From: a bacterium
Lineage (GTDB): Bacteria; Fibrobacterota; Fibrobacteria; UBA11236
Assembly (NCBI GenBank): GCA_900299345.1
Contig: OMJM01000044.1
Location: 1 to 64,000, forward strand
Length of the DNA: 64,000 bases
Direction of reading: 5' to 3'
Numbering within the stretch: position 1 is the first letter of the stretch; each line of letters opens with the position of its first letter. Shown one piece after another: positions 1 through 10,001 of this stretch. The position numbers and the translations under genes were made by a program. The notes under the pieces were generated by a model. The model was not told where the DNA came from and made no database searches. It worked only from the letters and a program-made list of their open reading frames with translations.

Positions 1-103
1 ACCCACAAAACAGCACAAAAACGACACTATCACACAATGATATTACCAGTGGTACGGAATTGTTTCTAGACCACAAACACCCTTGTTTCACGTATCAGGG
101 CAT

Positions 104-138
104 GAAAAAAGCGGCAGGAGTTTGTCTCCCACCGCTTT
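104..138 (-). terminator. Putative rho-independent terminator of the HU/IHF-like gene
   Basis: On the minus strand: AAAGCGGtgGGAG acaaa CTCctGCCGCTTTTTT, an imperfect stem followed by a T run just downstream of the 162..536 CDS. Confidence 0.6.
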
Positions 139-161
139 CTAGCAAAGAGAAGATTTGAAAA

Positions 162-536
162 TCAGACCAAGGTCTTGGTACCAGTGGTTGCGCGAGGGGC
201 TGCGATTTCAACGAGGTCTGCATTGGCGTTCAATGCTTCTTGCAACTCAGGCATTTCATGAATGTGTTCGCGCACTTCAGGTGAGAAACGGAACAGCGCC
301 ACACGGCGCCGGCCTAGCGGGCAGATCTCACCAGTGCGAGGATTGCGTGCCGGACGCGGCTTGCGTTCCTTGGTGTAGAATGTTCCGAAGCCGCGCAGTT
401 CAATGGTTTTGTCTTCGTACAGCATTTCCAGAATCACCTTCATGAACTGCTCCGCAACCGCGCGGGTTTCAGTTTGAGGATGACCGCTGGAGACGGATGT
501 TTCGTGAATGAGATCTTGCTTGGTGATGTTTTTCAA
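162..536 (-). CDS. HU/IHF family DNA-binding protein
   Basis: ORF with HU/IHF motifs (ELRGFGTFYTKERKPRPARNPRTGE) and a C-terminal tail of about 30 aa. Confidence 0.9.
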   Translation of the reverse strand: MKNITKQDLIHETSVSSGHPQTETRAVAEQFMKVILEMLYEDKTIELRGFGTFYTKERKPRPARNPRTGEICPLGRRRVALFRFSPEVREHIHEMPELQEALNANADLVEIAAPRATTGTKTLV

Positions 537-625
537 CCGGACCTCCTACCCAACATCTAGTGGTTGGTGTCCGGGAAAATAACAACTGAAGGTATATGTC
601 AAGCCTTTTTTTGAAAAAAAATGGA

Positions 626-1618
626 CTACTTCACCATAAGGATGGCTTTGCCCACCAAAAAAGCCGTCATGGCGGATGCTGGGATGGTAAGAATCCAAGC
701 CACCAACATATTACCCGCCACTTCCCACCTTACAGCGCTGGCGCGCTTCGCGGTGCCGACCCCCAAGATGGTGCTCGAGATGACGTGTGTGGTGGAGACG
801 GGGGTGCCCACGTGCGAGGCGCCAAGGATGATGAGCGAGGCGGCGGATTCGGCGGCAAAGCCATTGACCGGAGCCAGCTTGATCATACGCACGCCCATGG
901 TGCGGATGATGCGCCACCCGCCCGCCGCGGTTCCCAATGCCATGGCCGAAGCGCAGGCAAGGATGACCCATTTGGGAACGCTGAAGTCATGGATATAACC
1001 CATGCCGAATAGCGCCATCGTGATCACTCCCATGACTTTTTGTGCGTCATTGGATCCGTGACTCACGGCCATGAACGATGCGGACACGACTTGCAGTCCC
1101 TTGAACAGGCGATTCACAAAACCCGCGTGAACTTTGCGGAAAGCCCACATGATGAGCGCCATGAACGCGAAGCCTCCGATGAGTCCGATGATGGGAGAGA
1201 CAAGCAGCGCTGTGATGATGGTGTTGAGCCCCTTCCAGTTCAGTGCACCGAAGCCATGAAAAGCCACCGTGCCACCCATGATGCCACCGATGAGCGCATG
1301 TGAGGAACTGCTGGGAATGCCGTAATACCAGGTGAGAAGATTCCATCCGATGGCGCCCAGCATTGCGGCGGCCACCAACCCTTGGGTGACCATGGCGGGA
1401 TCCACGATGCCTTTGCCGATGGTTTTGGCCACGGCAGTCGAGAGAAACGCCCCCGCGAAATTGAGGCATGCTGAAAGCAGAATCGCCTGGCGCGGCGACA
1501 ACACGCGCGTGGACACAACCGTGGCGATGGCGTTGGCCGCGTCGTGCATTCCGTTGATGTAATCGAAGATGAGGGCGATGGCGATGACCGCCCAAAGACC
1601 CCACGCGGCCTCAGCCAT
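626..1618 (-). CDS. Inorganic phosphate transporter, PiT family
   Basis: PiT signatures (FDYINGMHDAANAIATVVSTRVL; SHGSNDAQKVMG; GTPVSTTHVISS). Confidence 0.95.
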   Translation of the reverse strand: MAEAAWGLWAVIAIALIFDYINGMHDAANAIATVVSTRVLSPRQAILLSACLNFAGAFLSTAVAKTIGKGIVDPAMVTQGLVAAAMLGAIGWNLLTWYYGIPSSSSHALIGGIMGGTVAFHGFGALNWKGLNTIITALLVSPIIGLIGGFAFMALIMWAFRKVHAGFVNRLFKGLQVVSASFMAVSHGSNDAQKVMGVITMALFGMGYIHDFSVPKWVILACASAMALGTAAGGWRIIRTMGVRMIKLAPVNGFAAESAASLIILGASHVGTPVSTTHVISSTILGVGTAKRASAVRWEVAGNMLVAWILTIPASAMTAFLVGKAILMVK

Positions 1619-2234
1619 GCTTGAGCACGATCCTTTCCACGATGCCGGCCACGTCCTCGCATTTGTCCGTGGCGGTTTCGAGATAGTCGTAGATGTCTTT
1701 CCACTTCATCACTGTCAGCGGCTCCGTGGTTCCCTTGAACAAATCGGCGAGAGCCTCGCGCAACAGCTTGTCGCCCACGTTTTCCAACCGGTTGATCTCC
1801 TTGCAATGCGGGATGATCTTCTCGTACTTGAAGCCGGAAATGAGCGGCAGCAGGATATGGATTTCCGCCGCTTGTTTGCGGATGACATCCACCATTTGCT
1901 TCATGAATTCCGTGGGTTGCGTGAGGCCATATAGCTGCATGCGCTCCGTCACCGACTCCATGTAGTCGAGACAATCGTCCAACGCCTGCACCAGTGCATG
2001 GATATCCTCGCGATCGATGGGCGTGAGGAAACTTTTGTCCAGCAGACTGAGAATGTCGTGGGTGAGAGTATCGCCGTCATGTTCAAGACGTTCGAGTTTG
2101 AGAGCGAACTCGCCGGAGCGCGCCGGATTTTCAACGGCTTGAGCCAGGGCTTCGGCGCCTTGTCTCAGTAGATCAGCGCTCTGGGTGAAAAGTGCGAAGA
2201 AACGTTTGTCGGTGGGGATCAGCTTGTTGAGCAT
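1611..2234 (-). CDS. DUF47 / PhoU-like phosphate transport accessory protein
   Basis: Overlaps the PiT gene by 8 nt; sequence typical of TIGR00153/DUF47 partners of PiT transporters. Confidence 0.9.
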   Translation of the reverse strand: MLNKLIPTDKRFFALFTQSADLLRQGAEALAQAVENPARSGEFALKLERLEHDGDTLTHDILSLLDKSFLTPIDREDIHALVQALDDCLDYMESVTERMQLYGLTQPTEFMKQMVDVIRKQAAEIHILLPLISGFKYEKIIPHCKEINRLENVGDKLLREALADLFKGTTEPLTVMKWKDIYDYLETATDKCEDVAGIVERIVLKHG

Positions 2235-2237
2235 GCC

Positions 2238-4682
2238 CTAGAAACGTAGAATCATGCTGAAGCGTTTTTGACCGTTCCGGATGCCGTTGTCGAAGGATTT
2301 GATGAAAGTTCCGTCGATTTGCAGAATATCCGAGAGCATGAAGCCCAATCCGATGTCCATTTCGTAGCGCTGGCCGCTGATGTCGTGCAAATACCCCCCG
2401 CGCACGGCCACCACATTGGCATAGACGTATTCCGCACCGGTATTATAAACGGTGCGTCGCAGGTTTTCGTTGAGGGAGAATCCATCGGTGCCGCTGGGTT
2501 GCAGGATTTCCTTCCAAGCCCCGACCCACACCGGAGCCGCCTTGTTGCCGTAGCGGTAGAATGCTTCGCGATTGGCATCGCCCGCGATGGTGAGACGATG
2601 ATTGGGCGTGTGAATGAGTTCGTAGGCGAGGCCGACTTTCCACGTGAAGGGGATGGGATCGGATTGTGCCTGATCCACATAGAACACCGCGGGTCCCATG
2701 TTTTGCATCATCAACCCGAAGGAAAGGCCTTTCAACGTAAAGAGATTTTTCTGGATGAAACCCAGGTCCACCGCATAGCTGGCCGCTACACCATCGGTTT
2801 TCTCGCCGCTGGAAGTCACGCCCTGGGTCAACGCGGAATAGATGAACTTGGCGTTCACGCCCACGCCCGCATTTTTGTTGAGACGGGTGGCGTACGTCAA
2901 TGCCGCGACGAGTTCGTACGCATCGAACTTGGCCTGATCGCTTGCATCCGTGCCTGTCTGAAGGTTCTGACCGAAAGAGACGAAATTCACGAATCCGCCC
3001 AGGGTTCCCCATTCTTCAATCGGAAAGGTCGCACCAAGAAACGCGTGGTAGAGATCGGTCAGGTTCAATACCGGCAAAAGGTTTTCGTAGAAGAATCCGA
3101 CTTGCGCCTTGGCGTTGTGATAGCGTTCGACGCCCGCGTCGGTGAGAAACCACACGTCCCCGCCCTGTGTTTTCAGCGCCAGCACATCCTTGCTGGTCAG
3201 GCCGTTGCCGGTGTGAAAATGTGCCCAGTCTCCTCCGAGATTCTCCGAGCTTTCGCTGCCACCTGATGAACCGGCTCTCTCTGCGGCGTCGCGCCGGCCT
3301 TTGGGCGTGGTGTGTGCCGGAGTGAATTTCCATGCGCCTTCCGAGGTGGCGATCCACACGCGACCGTCATCATCTACAGACATGCCGCGCACATGCTGGT
3401 TGCGAAAGTGGAGTTTCTCCCATGCGCGCAGGGAGAAATGCGAAACGCCGCCATCGTGGGAGGTGTAAACATGGCCATACTTGTCCAGCGCTATTTGCGT
3501 GATGTTGGAATCCAGAAGACCATCGGCCGTGGTGAAGATTTTCCATTTTGCCGCAGCGCCCGAGGCTTTCGGACCCTTGTAGCGGGCAAGGCCACGCCCC
3601 TTCAAGCCCACGTAGATTTCATCGATCTCGGGGTGGGTTCCGATGGAGGTGATGTACTGGGAGGGAAGAATATTTTCACCGCGGCGGATGATGGAGTTCT
3701 TCTTGTATTCGTACAATCCATCCTCGGTTCCGATCCAGATGCTGACGCCTTTCACAGCCAGCGCGGTGACGGAGAGCTGACGGAAAGGACTTTTTGCAGG
3801 AGCAGCAGAAGCCTTGATCGAATCGGATTTTCCCGCGGATTCCACCTGCGCGGAAGAGGTGTCGGGAACGTAGGTGAATCCTTCCTCGCGATCGAAAGAC
3901 TTCCATCCCTGCCCATCGAAACGGAACAGGCCGCTGGCCGTTCCCACCCAAAGACGATCCGAATTGTCCAGCGTCAATGCGCGCACAGTTTGGCCCGGAA
4001 AGAGAAGATTGTAAGGCATCTTGAGGGTGATAAGTTCTTCTTCGTCTTCCTTGGTATAGACGTGGTTGTACCGCTTCACGCGAGCCACCAGCGAATCCAG
4101 ATGATCACCGCCGCCGACATAACGGCGCACGATGGATTCGATCTTGTCGCCCTCTTCCATCACGTATTCATGGGCCTCGCGCCATCGCTTGCCGTCGTAG
4201 TAATACAGGCCGTCCTGCGCGCCGGCCCACACAATGGATTTGACCAGGAATCCGGAACGGGGCCGCGTCACGAGGGTGGTGAAGTGCCGGTGTTTGGTGA
4301 CGGAATCCTTGCCGGAAACGCGGGGAAGCATCAACTCCCATTCATTGGCCACGGGTCCGAAAGCGAGGCCGCCCGGATTCCAATAGGTTCCGTAGACGTC
4401 GTCGGAAATCGCGGTCGCGGCTTCGCCCATGCCAAGCTGCCGTGCGCCCACGGGCATCACCAAAGTGATGACTGCGGAACCTCCCTGGGCATGCACGGAC
4501 TCCACGCCTCCGAGGGAGGCGAGCAGGGTACACGCCAAGGCAACGGCGCGGAAGTCGCGGAAATTATTGGCGGACAACAAAACTCCAATCCGGCGAGTCG
4601 TATCGGCTCGAGGGAAAAGGCGAAAAACCGCCGGAGGCCCCTCTGGCTTCAAATGACCTTGATTAGGGGGGTATTTATACAA
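2238..4682 (-). CDS. PorV/PorQ-like outer-membrane beta-barrel protein with inserted two-component-regulator-type propeller repeats
   Basis: N-terminal PorV/PorQ-like segment (PVGARQLGMGEAATAISDDVYGTYWNPGGLAF), central repeats of the type DNSDRLWVGTASGLFRFDGQGW / VSIWIGTEDGLYEYKK / DDGRVWIATSEGAWKF, and a C-terminal barrel ending in F. The true start is probably a TTG near 4580, just before the signal peptide. Confidence 0.8.
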   Translation of the reverse strand: MYKYPPNQGHLKPEGPPAVFRLFPRADTTRRIGVLLSANNFRDFRAVALACTLLASLGGVESVHAQGGSAVITLVMPVGARQLGMGEAATAISDDVYGTYWNPGGLAFGPVANEWELMLPRVSGKDSVTKHRHFTTLVTRPRSGFLVKSIVWAGAQDGLYYYDGKRWREAHEYVMEEGDKIESIVRRYVGGGDHLDSLVARVKRYNHVYTKEDEEELITLKMPYNLLFPGQTVRALTLDNSDRLWVGTASGLFRFDGQGWKSFDREEGFTYVPDTSSAQVESAGKSDSIKASAAPAKSPFRQLSVTALAVKGVSIWIGTEDGLYEYKKNSIIRRGENILPSQYITSIGTHPEIDEIYVGLKGRGLARYKGPKASGAAAKWKIFTTADGLLDSNITQIALDKYGHVYTSHDGGVSHFSLRAWEKLHFRNQHVRGMSVDDDGRVWIATSEGAWKFTPAHTTPKGRRDAAERAGSSGGSESSENLGGDWAHFHTGNGLTSKDVLALKTQGGDVWFLTDAGVERYHNAKAQVGFFYENLLPVLNLTDLYHAFLGATFPIEEWGTLGGFVNFVSFGQNLQTGTDASDQAKFDAYELVAALTYATRLNKNAGVGVNAKFIYSALTQGVTSSGEKTDGVAASYAVDLGFIQKNLFTLKGLSFGLMMQNMGPAVFYVDQAQSDPIPFTWKVGLAYELIHTPNHRLTIAGDANREAFYRYGNKAAPVWVGAWKEILQPSGTDGFSLNENLRRTVYNTGAEYVYANVVAVRGGYLHDISGQRYEMDIGLGFMLSDILQIDGTFIKSFDNGIRNGQKRFSMILRF

Positions 4683-4923
4683 ATATGAGTGAAATCAGCC
4701 AAACGAATGAGGCGATTGCCACGTAAGACGGATAGTTTACCCGAAATTTGCGCAACCAGAATCCCAATCCAGCCCCGAACAGCATGCTAAATCCGATCAA
4801 GGCCCACAGAGAGGAGACATGGGAGGCGAGTTCGGGGTCATGTCCATGCCTCCACAGAAAAAACGTTGTCGCATCCCCCATGAGCATGAGGACGATTGAA
4901 AGGATGGGAAGAAACGGGTGCAT
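4675..4923 (-). CDS. Small hypothetical membrane protein
   Basis: 82 aa with hydrophobic segments; overlaps neighbours on both sides by a few nt, suggesting an operon. Confidence 0.55.
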   Translation of the reverse strand: MHPFLPILSIVLMLMGDATTFFLWRHGHDPELASHVSSLWALIGFSMLFGAGLGFWLRKFRVNYPSYVAIASFVWLISLIFV

Positions 4924-5762
4924 CAGGATTTCATCTCGTATGAAAAGGTTGTTTCGTGTGTGGTTTTTTCCGAAAGTCTGACGCGGTGACCAGGGTACGT
5001 TGCACTGTGTTTAAAACGCGCGTGCAGAAATCCGTACCAATAACCGGGATGTTTGCGAATCAAGGTTTCGAGCACCCGATGATAGCGTTGCGTCAACCGC
5101 TGCTGCCAGTTCCCGTCGAAGCGCTTCAACAACATTACAAGCCGCAATCTCCCGTTGGGAAGGATAATGCCGAAATAAGCCGGGCAAGGACGGTGGGATA
5201 AAAGAAACAGAGGGAGCGGGTTCATGTTCACGGGAAGCCCAAAAAATCGTCCTTGATATTCTGAATCGGGAGAGTGTTGGTCCCACAACAACGCAAAACA
5301 TCCCTCTTCCTGCAAATGCCGGAGCGCCGCGCGCGGGACATTCTCGGAAACCGTGGGCACATTGATGCGACGCCGCAGTTGGAGCAGCAGTTTTTGTGCC
5401 TTTGGATTGCGAAGTGTTCGCGCAGCGGCCAGCAAAGGGACTCTCTTGCGGTGTAAAAAGCTCCCGAGGAACTCCCAGTTGTGAAAATGCGCTGTAAGCA
5501 ACAGACTTGGATTTTCGCGCATCGCCTGAAGTGCCGCATTTGAACGGCGCTCCACTCGAGTTTGGGGTTTAAGTCCCATCAAGAGTTCGGTCAAATCACG
5601 TGATGCATTGAAGCAGATTTTCCAATACAGGCCGGCGCGGTGATTCCACCGCATCAATTGGAAATTACGCCGCAGGATTCTTTTGCGGAACCCCAAAGTC
5701 CAGACTGTTGCCGCCAGAAGAAGGGCCGGAGGGAAAACACAAATACGAAGCAGTTTGTTCAC
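4923..5762 (-). CDS. Lysophospholipid/lipid A acyltransferase family protein (LpxL/HtrB-like)
   Basis: TAHFHNWEFLGSFL motif (HX4-5E type), LLWDQHSP and GRFFGLPVNMNPLPLFLLS. Confidence 0.85.
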   Translation of the reverse strand: MNKLLRICVFPPALLLAATVWTLGFRKRILRRNFQLMRWNHRAGLYWKICFNASRDLTELLMGLKPQTRVERRSNAALQAMRENPSLLLTAHFHNWEFLGSFLHRKRVPLLAAARTLRNPKAQKLLLQLRRRINVPTVSENVPRAALRHLQEEGCFALLWDQHSPDSEYQGRFFGLPVNMNPLPLFLLSHRPCPAYFGIILPNGRLRLVMLLKRFDGNWQQRLTQRYHRVLETLIRKHPGYWYGFLHARFKHSATYPGHRVRLSEKTTHETTFSYEMKS

Positions 5763-6016
5763 CTGGTGAAGTTTCTGTTAATCCGTGTCAGAGGCGTAGA
5801 ATCCAAATACCCCACCGTAGTGGGGATTGCCACGTTCGTGGACTCGCCAAAGCACAGAACAGCAGTCAACGGCAATGGAAACAAGAATCTCATGTCGCGT
5901 AATTTTACTCGAAACCTGCTCAAAATTAGCTGATTTGATATTGAAACAGCTTAGTCCCTTGAATTTCAAGGCTTTGAGGATGTAAATTCTCCCCCTCTTA
6001 GAACGGGGTTTTTGCC

Positions 6017-6178
6017 ATGAAACGTACCTTCAACCCGCGCAACCGCAAGCGAGTCAACAAGCACGGCTTTCGCGCCCGCATGGAAACCAAGGACGGCCGC
6101 AAGGTCTTGTCCAGCCGTCGCGCCAAGGGACGTCATCGCCTGACGGTCAGCGACACCATGGCTCACAAGGACATTTAG
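6017..6178 (+). CDS. rpmH: 50S ribosomal protein L34
   Basis: Translated by hand: [53 protein letters not shown]. Absent from the supplied ORF track because of its size; directly precedes rnpA. Confidence 0.97.
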   Translation: MKRTFNPRNRKRVNKHGFRARMETKDGRKVLSSRRAKGRHRLTVSDTMAHKDI

Positions 6179-6195
6179 TCCGCCGGTTCCCCGGA

Positions 6196-6564
6196 TTGAA
6201 CCCGAACCGGCCTTCGAAAACACCGCTTCGCTCCTACAGGATGAGTTCGCCGGAGGAGTATCGCCGGGTGAAAACGGAAGGCGGAGTTTTGCGTAAATTC
6301 CCCCTCTCCATGCGCTACCTTCATGCTCCTGATATTCAGCAAAGCCGGATCGGATTCGTGATCCGCAAAGGCGCGGGCGATGCCGTCTATCGCAACACGC
6401 TGCGTCGAACCTTGCGTGAAATGTTCCGAGAGGCAAAAGGCCGTTTTGTGAACCCCGCCTGGGTGGTGTTTGAAGTTTCGGATCGGGCTGCAGAAAGCAC
6501 CCGCACCCAGTTTCGTGGCAGCACCGAATTTCTCCTTGCCTCGTTGTGCGGGCATCCCGCATGA
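6196..6564 (+). CDS. rnpA: Ribonuclease P protein component
   Basis: [28 protein letters not shown] resembles the RnpA core; position between rpmH and yidD. Confidence 0.9.
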   Translation: MNPNRPSKTPLRSYRMSSPEEYRRVKTEGGVLRKFPLSMRYLHAPDIQQSRIGFVIRKGAGDAVYRNTLRRTLREMFREAKGRFVNPAWVVFEVSDRAAESTRTQFRGSTEFLLASLCGHPA

Positions 6565-6824
6565 AAACCTTGATCCTTTTTCTGATTCGTTTTTATCAGG
6601 CCGTGCATCTTCCGTTCTTTCGCGGTACATGCCGGTTTTACCCCACCTGTTCCTCCTATGCCGCCGAAGCTGTGGAAACGCACGGAGCTTTGCATGGAGC
6701 ATGGCTTGCGGTGCGCAGGCTGCTGCGTTGCCAACCTTTCTGTCGCGGTGGATTCGATCCGGTTCCACCGGTTGAGAAAGCGCCGAAACTTTCCCTGAAG
6801 ATGTCGTTAAGGAGGTTCGCTTGA
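6561..6824 (+). CDS. yidD: Membrane protein insertion efficiency factor YidD
   Basis: [42 protein letters not shown]...[14 protein letters not shown]; internal ATG preferred over the track start at 6546. Confidence 0.95.
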   Translation: MKTLILFLIRFYQAVHLPFFRGTCRFYPTCSSYAAEAVETHGALHGAWLAVRRLLRCQPFCRGGFDPVPPVEKAPKLSLKMSLRRFA

Positions 6825-8560
6825 ACCGCAATCTGTTGTTGGGCTGGGCCTTGCTCATGTCCCTGTTTTTGATCTGGACCCAATACAAGACGCATCAGGC
6901 CAAGGAAAGCCTGAAGCTGGTGGAGCAGCAGAAAGCGGATTCACTGGCGCAATTCAACAAAACGCATCCGAAAGTTGCGGACACCACGTCAGCGGCTTCG
7001 TTGACTGCAACGCCGGATTCGGCGTCATCCGTTCCAACGTCCGCAAATGACGCGACCACCGAGCCGCATCGCACCATCCGTGTTGTCACACCGCATTTCA
7101 CCGCGATGCTCGACAATCAGGGCGCGCGCATTGCAGGACTGAGCATTGCCAGTCTGGAAGGCAAACCGGTTTATAACCCCACGCTGATTCGTCCCGAAGG
7201 CGAAGGAGCCTTGACGCTCGCCATCAACAACAAGGATTTGGGCCCCGTCGTCTGGAAGGTGGACACGCAGGACACGTTGATTCAATTGGGAAGCGCACCG
7301 GTCACAATTTCGTTTTCCACTAATGTTCCGGGCATGGGCGAAGTCGTCCGCAAATACACCTTCCTCACTGACAAGCCCGCCATCCGTCATGAGACCGTGT
7401 TGCCCAATGGCGTATCCAGTTATGCACTGGAGTGGAAGGGCGGTCTGGAAGAAACTGAGAAGTTGGCTTCGGGCCGCGGGTTCGGACTCCTCTCGAGTTA
7501 TTTCAGCGAAGTCGTGTATGACAATGGCGTATCCGTGCAGCGGACGTCCTTTCAGGGTGAAAAAACTTTCAACGCTGAAAGCGGCGTGGTGCGCTGGTTG
7601 GGGATGCGTCGCAAGTACGTCGCCGTGCTTCTCGATTTTCATAAGGAGATTCAGGACCGCATCGTGGCGACGGGGAAGGGCGATCCCAACCAATCCACCG
7701 CCCCCAAGCATTACAGTCTTCGCGTGGCGGGAACAGCCGATGATGCTAACGCGCTCGATTTCGACGTCATGGTGCTGCCCTTGCAGTACGCCAACATCAA
7801 GGCGCTGGGGCGTAATTACGAGCAAATTCTGTTCTCGGGTTGGGAATGGTTTTTCAGGGCCGATTTGTGGTACGTCAAACTGTGCGGTCTGGTGCTGCGC
7901 CTCTTGAACACGTTCCACAGTTGGATCCCCAACTACGGCATTGCTATCATCCTGCTGACGTTACTGGTTCGTTTCATCACCTTGCCCCTCTCCATCAGCC
8001 AGACGCGGCAGGCCGCGAAAATGGCGCAGCATCAGCCCGAGATCAAGAAGATTCAGGAGAAATACCGCGGCGATCGTCAGAAGACACAGATCGAAATGAT
8101 GGCGTACTATAAGCAGCAGGGCATCAACCCTCTGGCTCCGGTCATGGGGTGTTTCCCGGCATTGTTGCAAATGCCAGTGTTCATCTCCCTGTTCAATGTG
8201 TTGGGCCGAGCCGTGGAACTTCATGAGATGCCGTTCTTCGGTTGGATCCGCGACCTTTCACAGCCTGACGTGGTGCTGTACTCCTTTCAAGTGCCGTTTG
8301 TGTTTCCCGTGGGGCTGACCATTCTGCCCTTCCTCATGGCCGGAACCATGTGGGTGCAGATGAAAATGACGCTCAAGGATCCGAATCAAAAGGCCATGGT
8401 GTGGCTCATGCCCATCATGATGTTCCTGTTCTCGTGTTCCTTCCCCTCGGGATTGGTAGTGTACTGGACGGTCTCCAACTTGTTCACCATTGCGCAGACG
8501 AAAATTTTCACCCCCAAACCCTCTCCTATCGTCGGCCGGATCAAGACGGCCAAGGCCTGA
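6821..8560 (+). CDS. yidC: Membrane protein insertase YidC
   Basis: Periplasmic domain plus conserved C-terminal domain ([38 protein letters not shown]). Confidence 0.97.
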   Translation: MNRNLLLGWALLMSLFLIWTQYKTHQAKESLKLVEQQKADSLAQFNKTHPKVADTTSAASLTATPDSASSVPTSANDATTEPHRTIRVVTPHFTAMLDNQGARIAGLSIASLEGKPVYNPTLIRPEGEGALTLAINNKDLGPVVWKVDTQDTLIQLGSAPVTISFSTNVPGMGEVVRKYTFLTDKPAIRHETVLPNGVSSYALEWKGGLEETEKLASGRGFGLLSSYFSEVVYDNGVSVQRTSFQGEKTFNAESGVVRWLGMRRKYVAVLLDFHKEIQDRIVATGKGDPNQSTAPKHYSLRVAGTADDANALDFDVMVLPLQYANIKALGRNYEQILFSGWEWFFRADLWYVKLCGLVLRLLNTFHSWIPNYGIAIILLTLLVRFITLPLSISQTRQAAKMAQHQPEIKKIQEKYRGDRQKTQIEMMAYYKQQGINPLAPVMGCFPALLQMPVFISLFNVLGRAVELHEMPFFGWIRDLSQPDVVLYSFQVPFVFPVGLTILPFLMAGTMWVQMKMTLKDPNQKAMVWLMPIMMFLFSCSFPSGLVVYWTVSNLFTIAQTKIFTPKPSPIVGRIKTAKA

Positions 8561-8566
8561 GGATTC

Positions 8567-9874
8567 ATGCACGGCGACACCATCGCCGCTTCATCCACCC
8601 CACCGGGAATTTCCGGGCTGGCGGTGGTTCGCCTTTCCGGACCAGACTGTGCCGAAGTTGCGCGACAGTGTCTTGGCCGCACAGAGTGCAGGCCGCGCTT
8701 TTTGCATTCGGCCGATTTTCAGAATCCAGATACAGGCGAGGTTCTCGATTCACTGACCTTTCATCTCTTGCCTGGCCCGCATTCTCCCACGGGAGAAGAT
8801 GTGCTGGAGATTTTCCCGCACGGAAATCCCTTGTTGGTCGAATCGATCCTGCGCGCCCTGCTGCGCATGCCCGGTGTGCGTCTCGCTGAAGCGGGAGAAT
8901 TCACCCGTCGCGCTTTTGAAAACGGCAGGATCGATCTAGTTCAGGCGGAAGCGGTCGGAGAACTCATTCATGCCCAGAGTCAGGCGGCGTTGCGAAATGC
9001 CCGCCGGTTGTTGCGCGGCGAACTTTCGGAAAAGTTGCGCGGTCTTCGCGACGCCTTGATCGATCTTTCCGCGCGGCTCGAACTTGACGTGGATTTTGCG
9101 GAAGAAGAGGCCGATCCGGACTATTCTTCGTGGAAGCCTCGCATCGCCGCCATCCGCAACGACGTTGAAAACATGTTGCGCGGTTTCGAGCACAGCCGCT
9201 CCTGGCTGCGTCCGCCGCGGCTCGTCTTTTTCGGCGCGCCCAATGCGGGAAAGTCCAGCTTGATCAACGCACTGCTTGGAAAGGATCGTCTGCTGGTCTC
9301 CGAGGTGGCGGGAACCACGCGCGATTTCGTGGAGGTTCCACTGCGCATCGCGGGAACCTCTGTGCAACTCATTGACACCGCCGGCCTGGGAAAGCCCGTG
9401 GATGCCGTGGATGCGTTGGCCATGGAGCGCACACGCGGACAGCTCGACGATGCGGACATTCGAATTCATGTGATGGATGGAGCCATTTCTTACCCGTCCC
9501 TCCAAGAAGGAACACTGTGCGTTCTTACCAAAAGCGATCTTCCTGAATTTTCCCCGCGAGACGGATTCATTTCCGTATCCAGCAATACAGGCGCGGGATT
9601 GGATGAGCTACTGCGCGCCATCGAAGCTCACGTTTCCGTGCTTGCACCGGAAAGCGACGAGGCGGTGGCCGTGACCGAGCGCCAGCATCAGGCATTGGAA
9701 CAGGCAGGCGTCCGTCTGCTGGCCGCAGAAGCCAACCTTGATGGTCGTCCCGCCGTGGAAATCCTCGCCTTCGAGGTGCGTGAGGCCTGTCAGGCCTTGC
9801 GGGAACTGCTGGGCGAAGTGACGGCGGACGAGGTGTTGAACCGGCTATTTTCGGGATTTTGCATCGGCAAATAA
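8567..9874 (+). CDS. mnmE: tRNA uridine-5-carboxymethylaminomethyl(34) synthesis GTPase MnmE
   Basis: G1 GAPNAGKSSLINALLG, G3 DTAG, C-terminal FCIGK. Confidence 0.97.
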   Translation: MHGDTIAASSTPPGISGLAVVRLSGPDCAEVARQCLGRTECRPRFLHSADFQNPDTGEVLDSLTFHLLPGPHSPTGEDVLEIFPHGNPLLVESILRALLRMPGVRLAEAGEFTRRAFENGRIDLVQAEAVGELIHAQSQAALRNARRLLRGELSEKLRGLRDALIDLSARLELDVDFAEEEADPDYSSWKPRIAAIRNDVENMLRGFEHSRSWLRPPRLVFFGAPNAGKSSLINALLGKDRLLVSEVAGTTRDFVEVPLRIAGTSVQLIDTAGLGKPVDAVDALAMERTRGQLDDADIRIHVMDGAISYPSLQEGTLCVLTKSDLPEFSPRDGFISVSSNTGAGLDELLRAIEAHVSVLAPESDEAVAVTERQHQALEQAGVRLLAAEANLDGRPAVEILAFEVREACQALRELLGEVTADEVLNRLFSGFCIGK

Positions 9875-10001
9875 ACATCCGGTGATCAACGTCACCAGGC
9901 CATGAGAAGACTCGTTACTCCGTGACGAAGCCTTGCGTCGAAGTCGCGACTGGCGAAAATGCCAGCGGCAGATAACGCAACTCTCACTGGAGGAACCCCT
10001 C

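Noticed and set aside
2268-4688. Long plus-strand ORFs 2268..3266 and 3312..4688 antisense to the PorV/propeller gene
   Set aside because: Shadow ORFs of a high-GC coding strand; translations show no recognisable domain and the opposite strand has a clear protein.
5763-9950. oriC/dnaA region next to rpmH-rnpA-yidD-yidC-mnmE
   Set aside because: No dnaA gene and no cluster of TTATCCACA-like DnaA boxes seen in the 5763..6016 or 9875..10001 intergenic regions.
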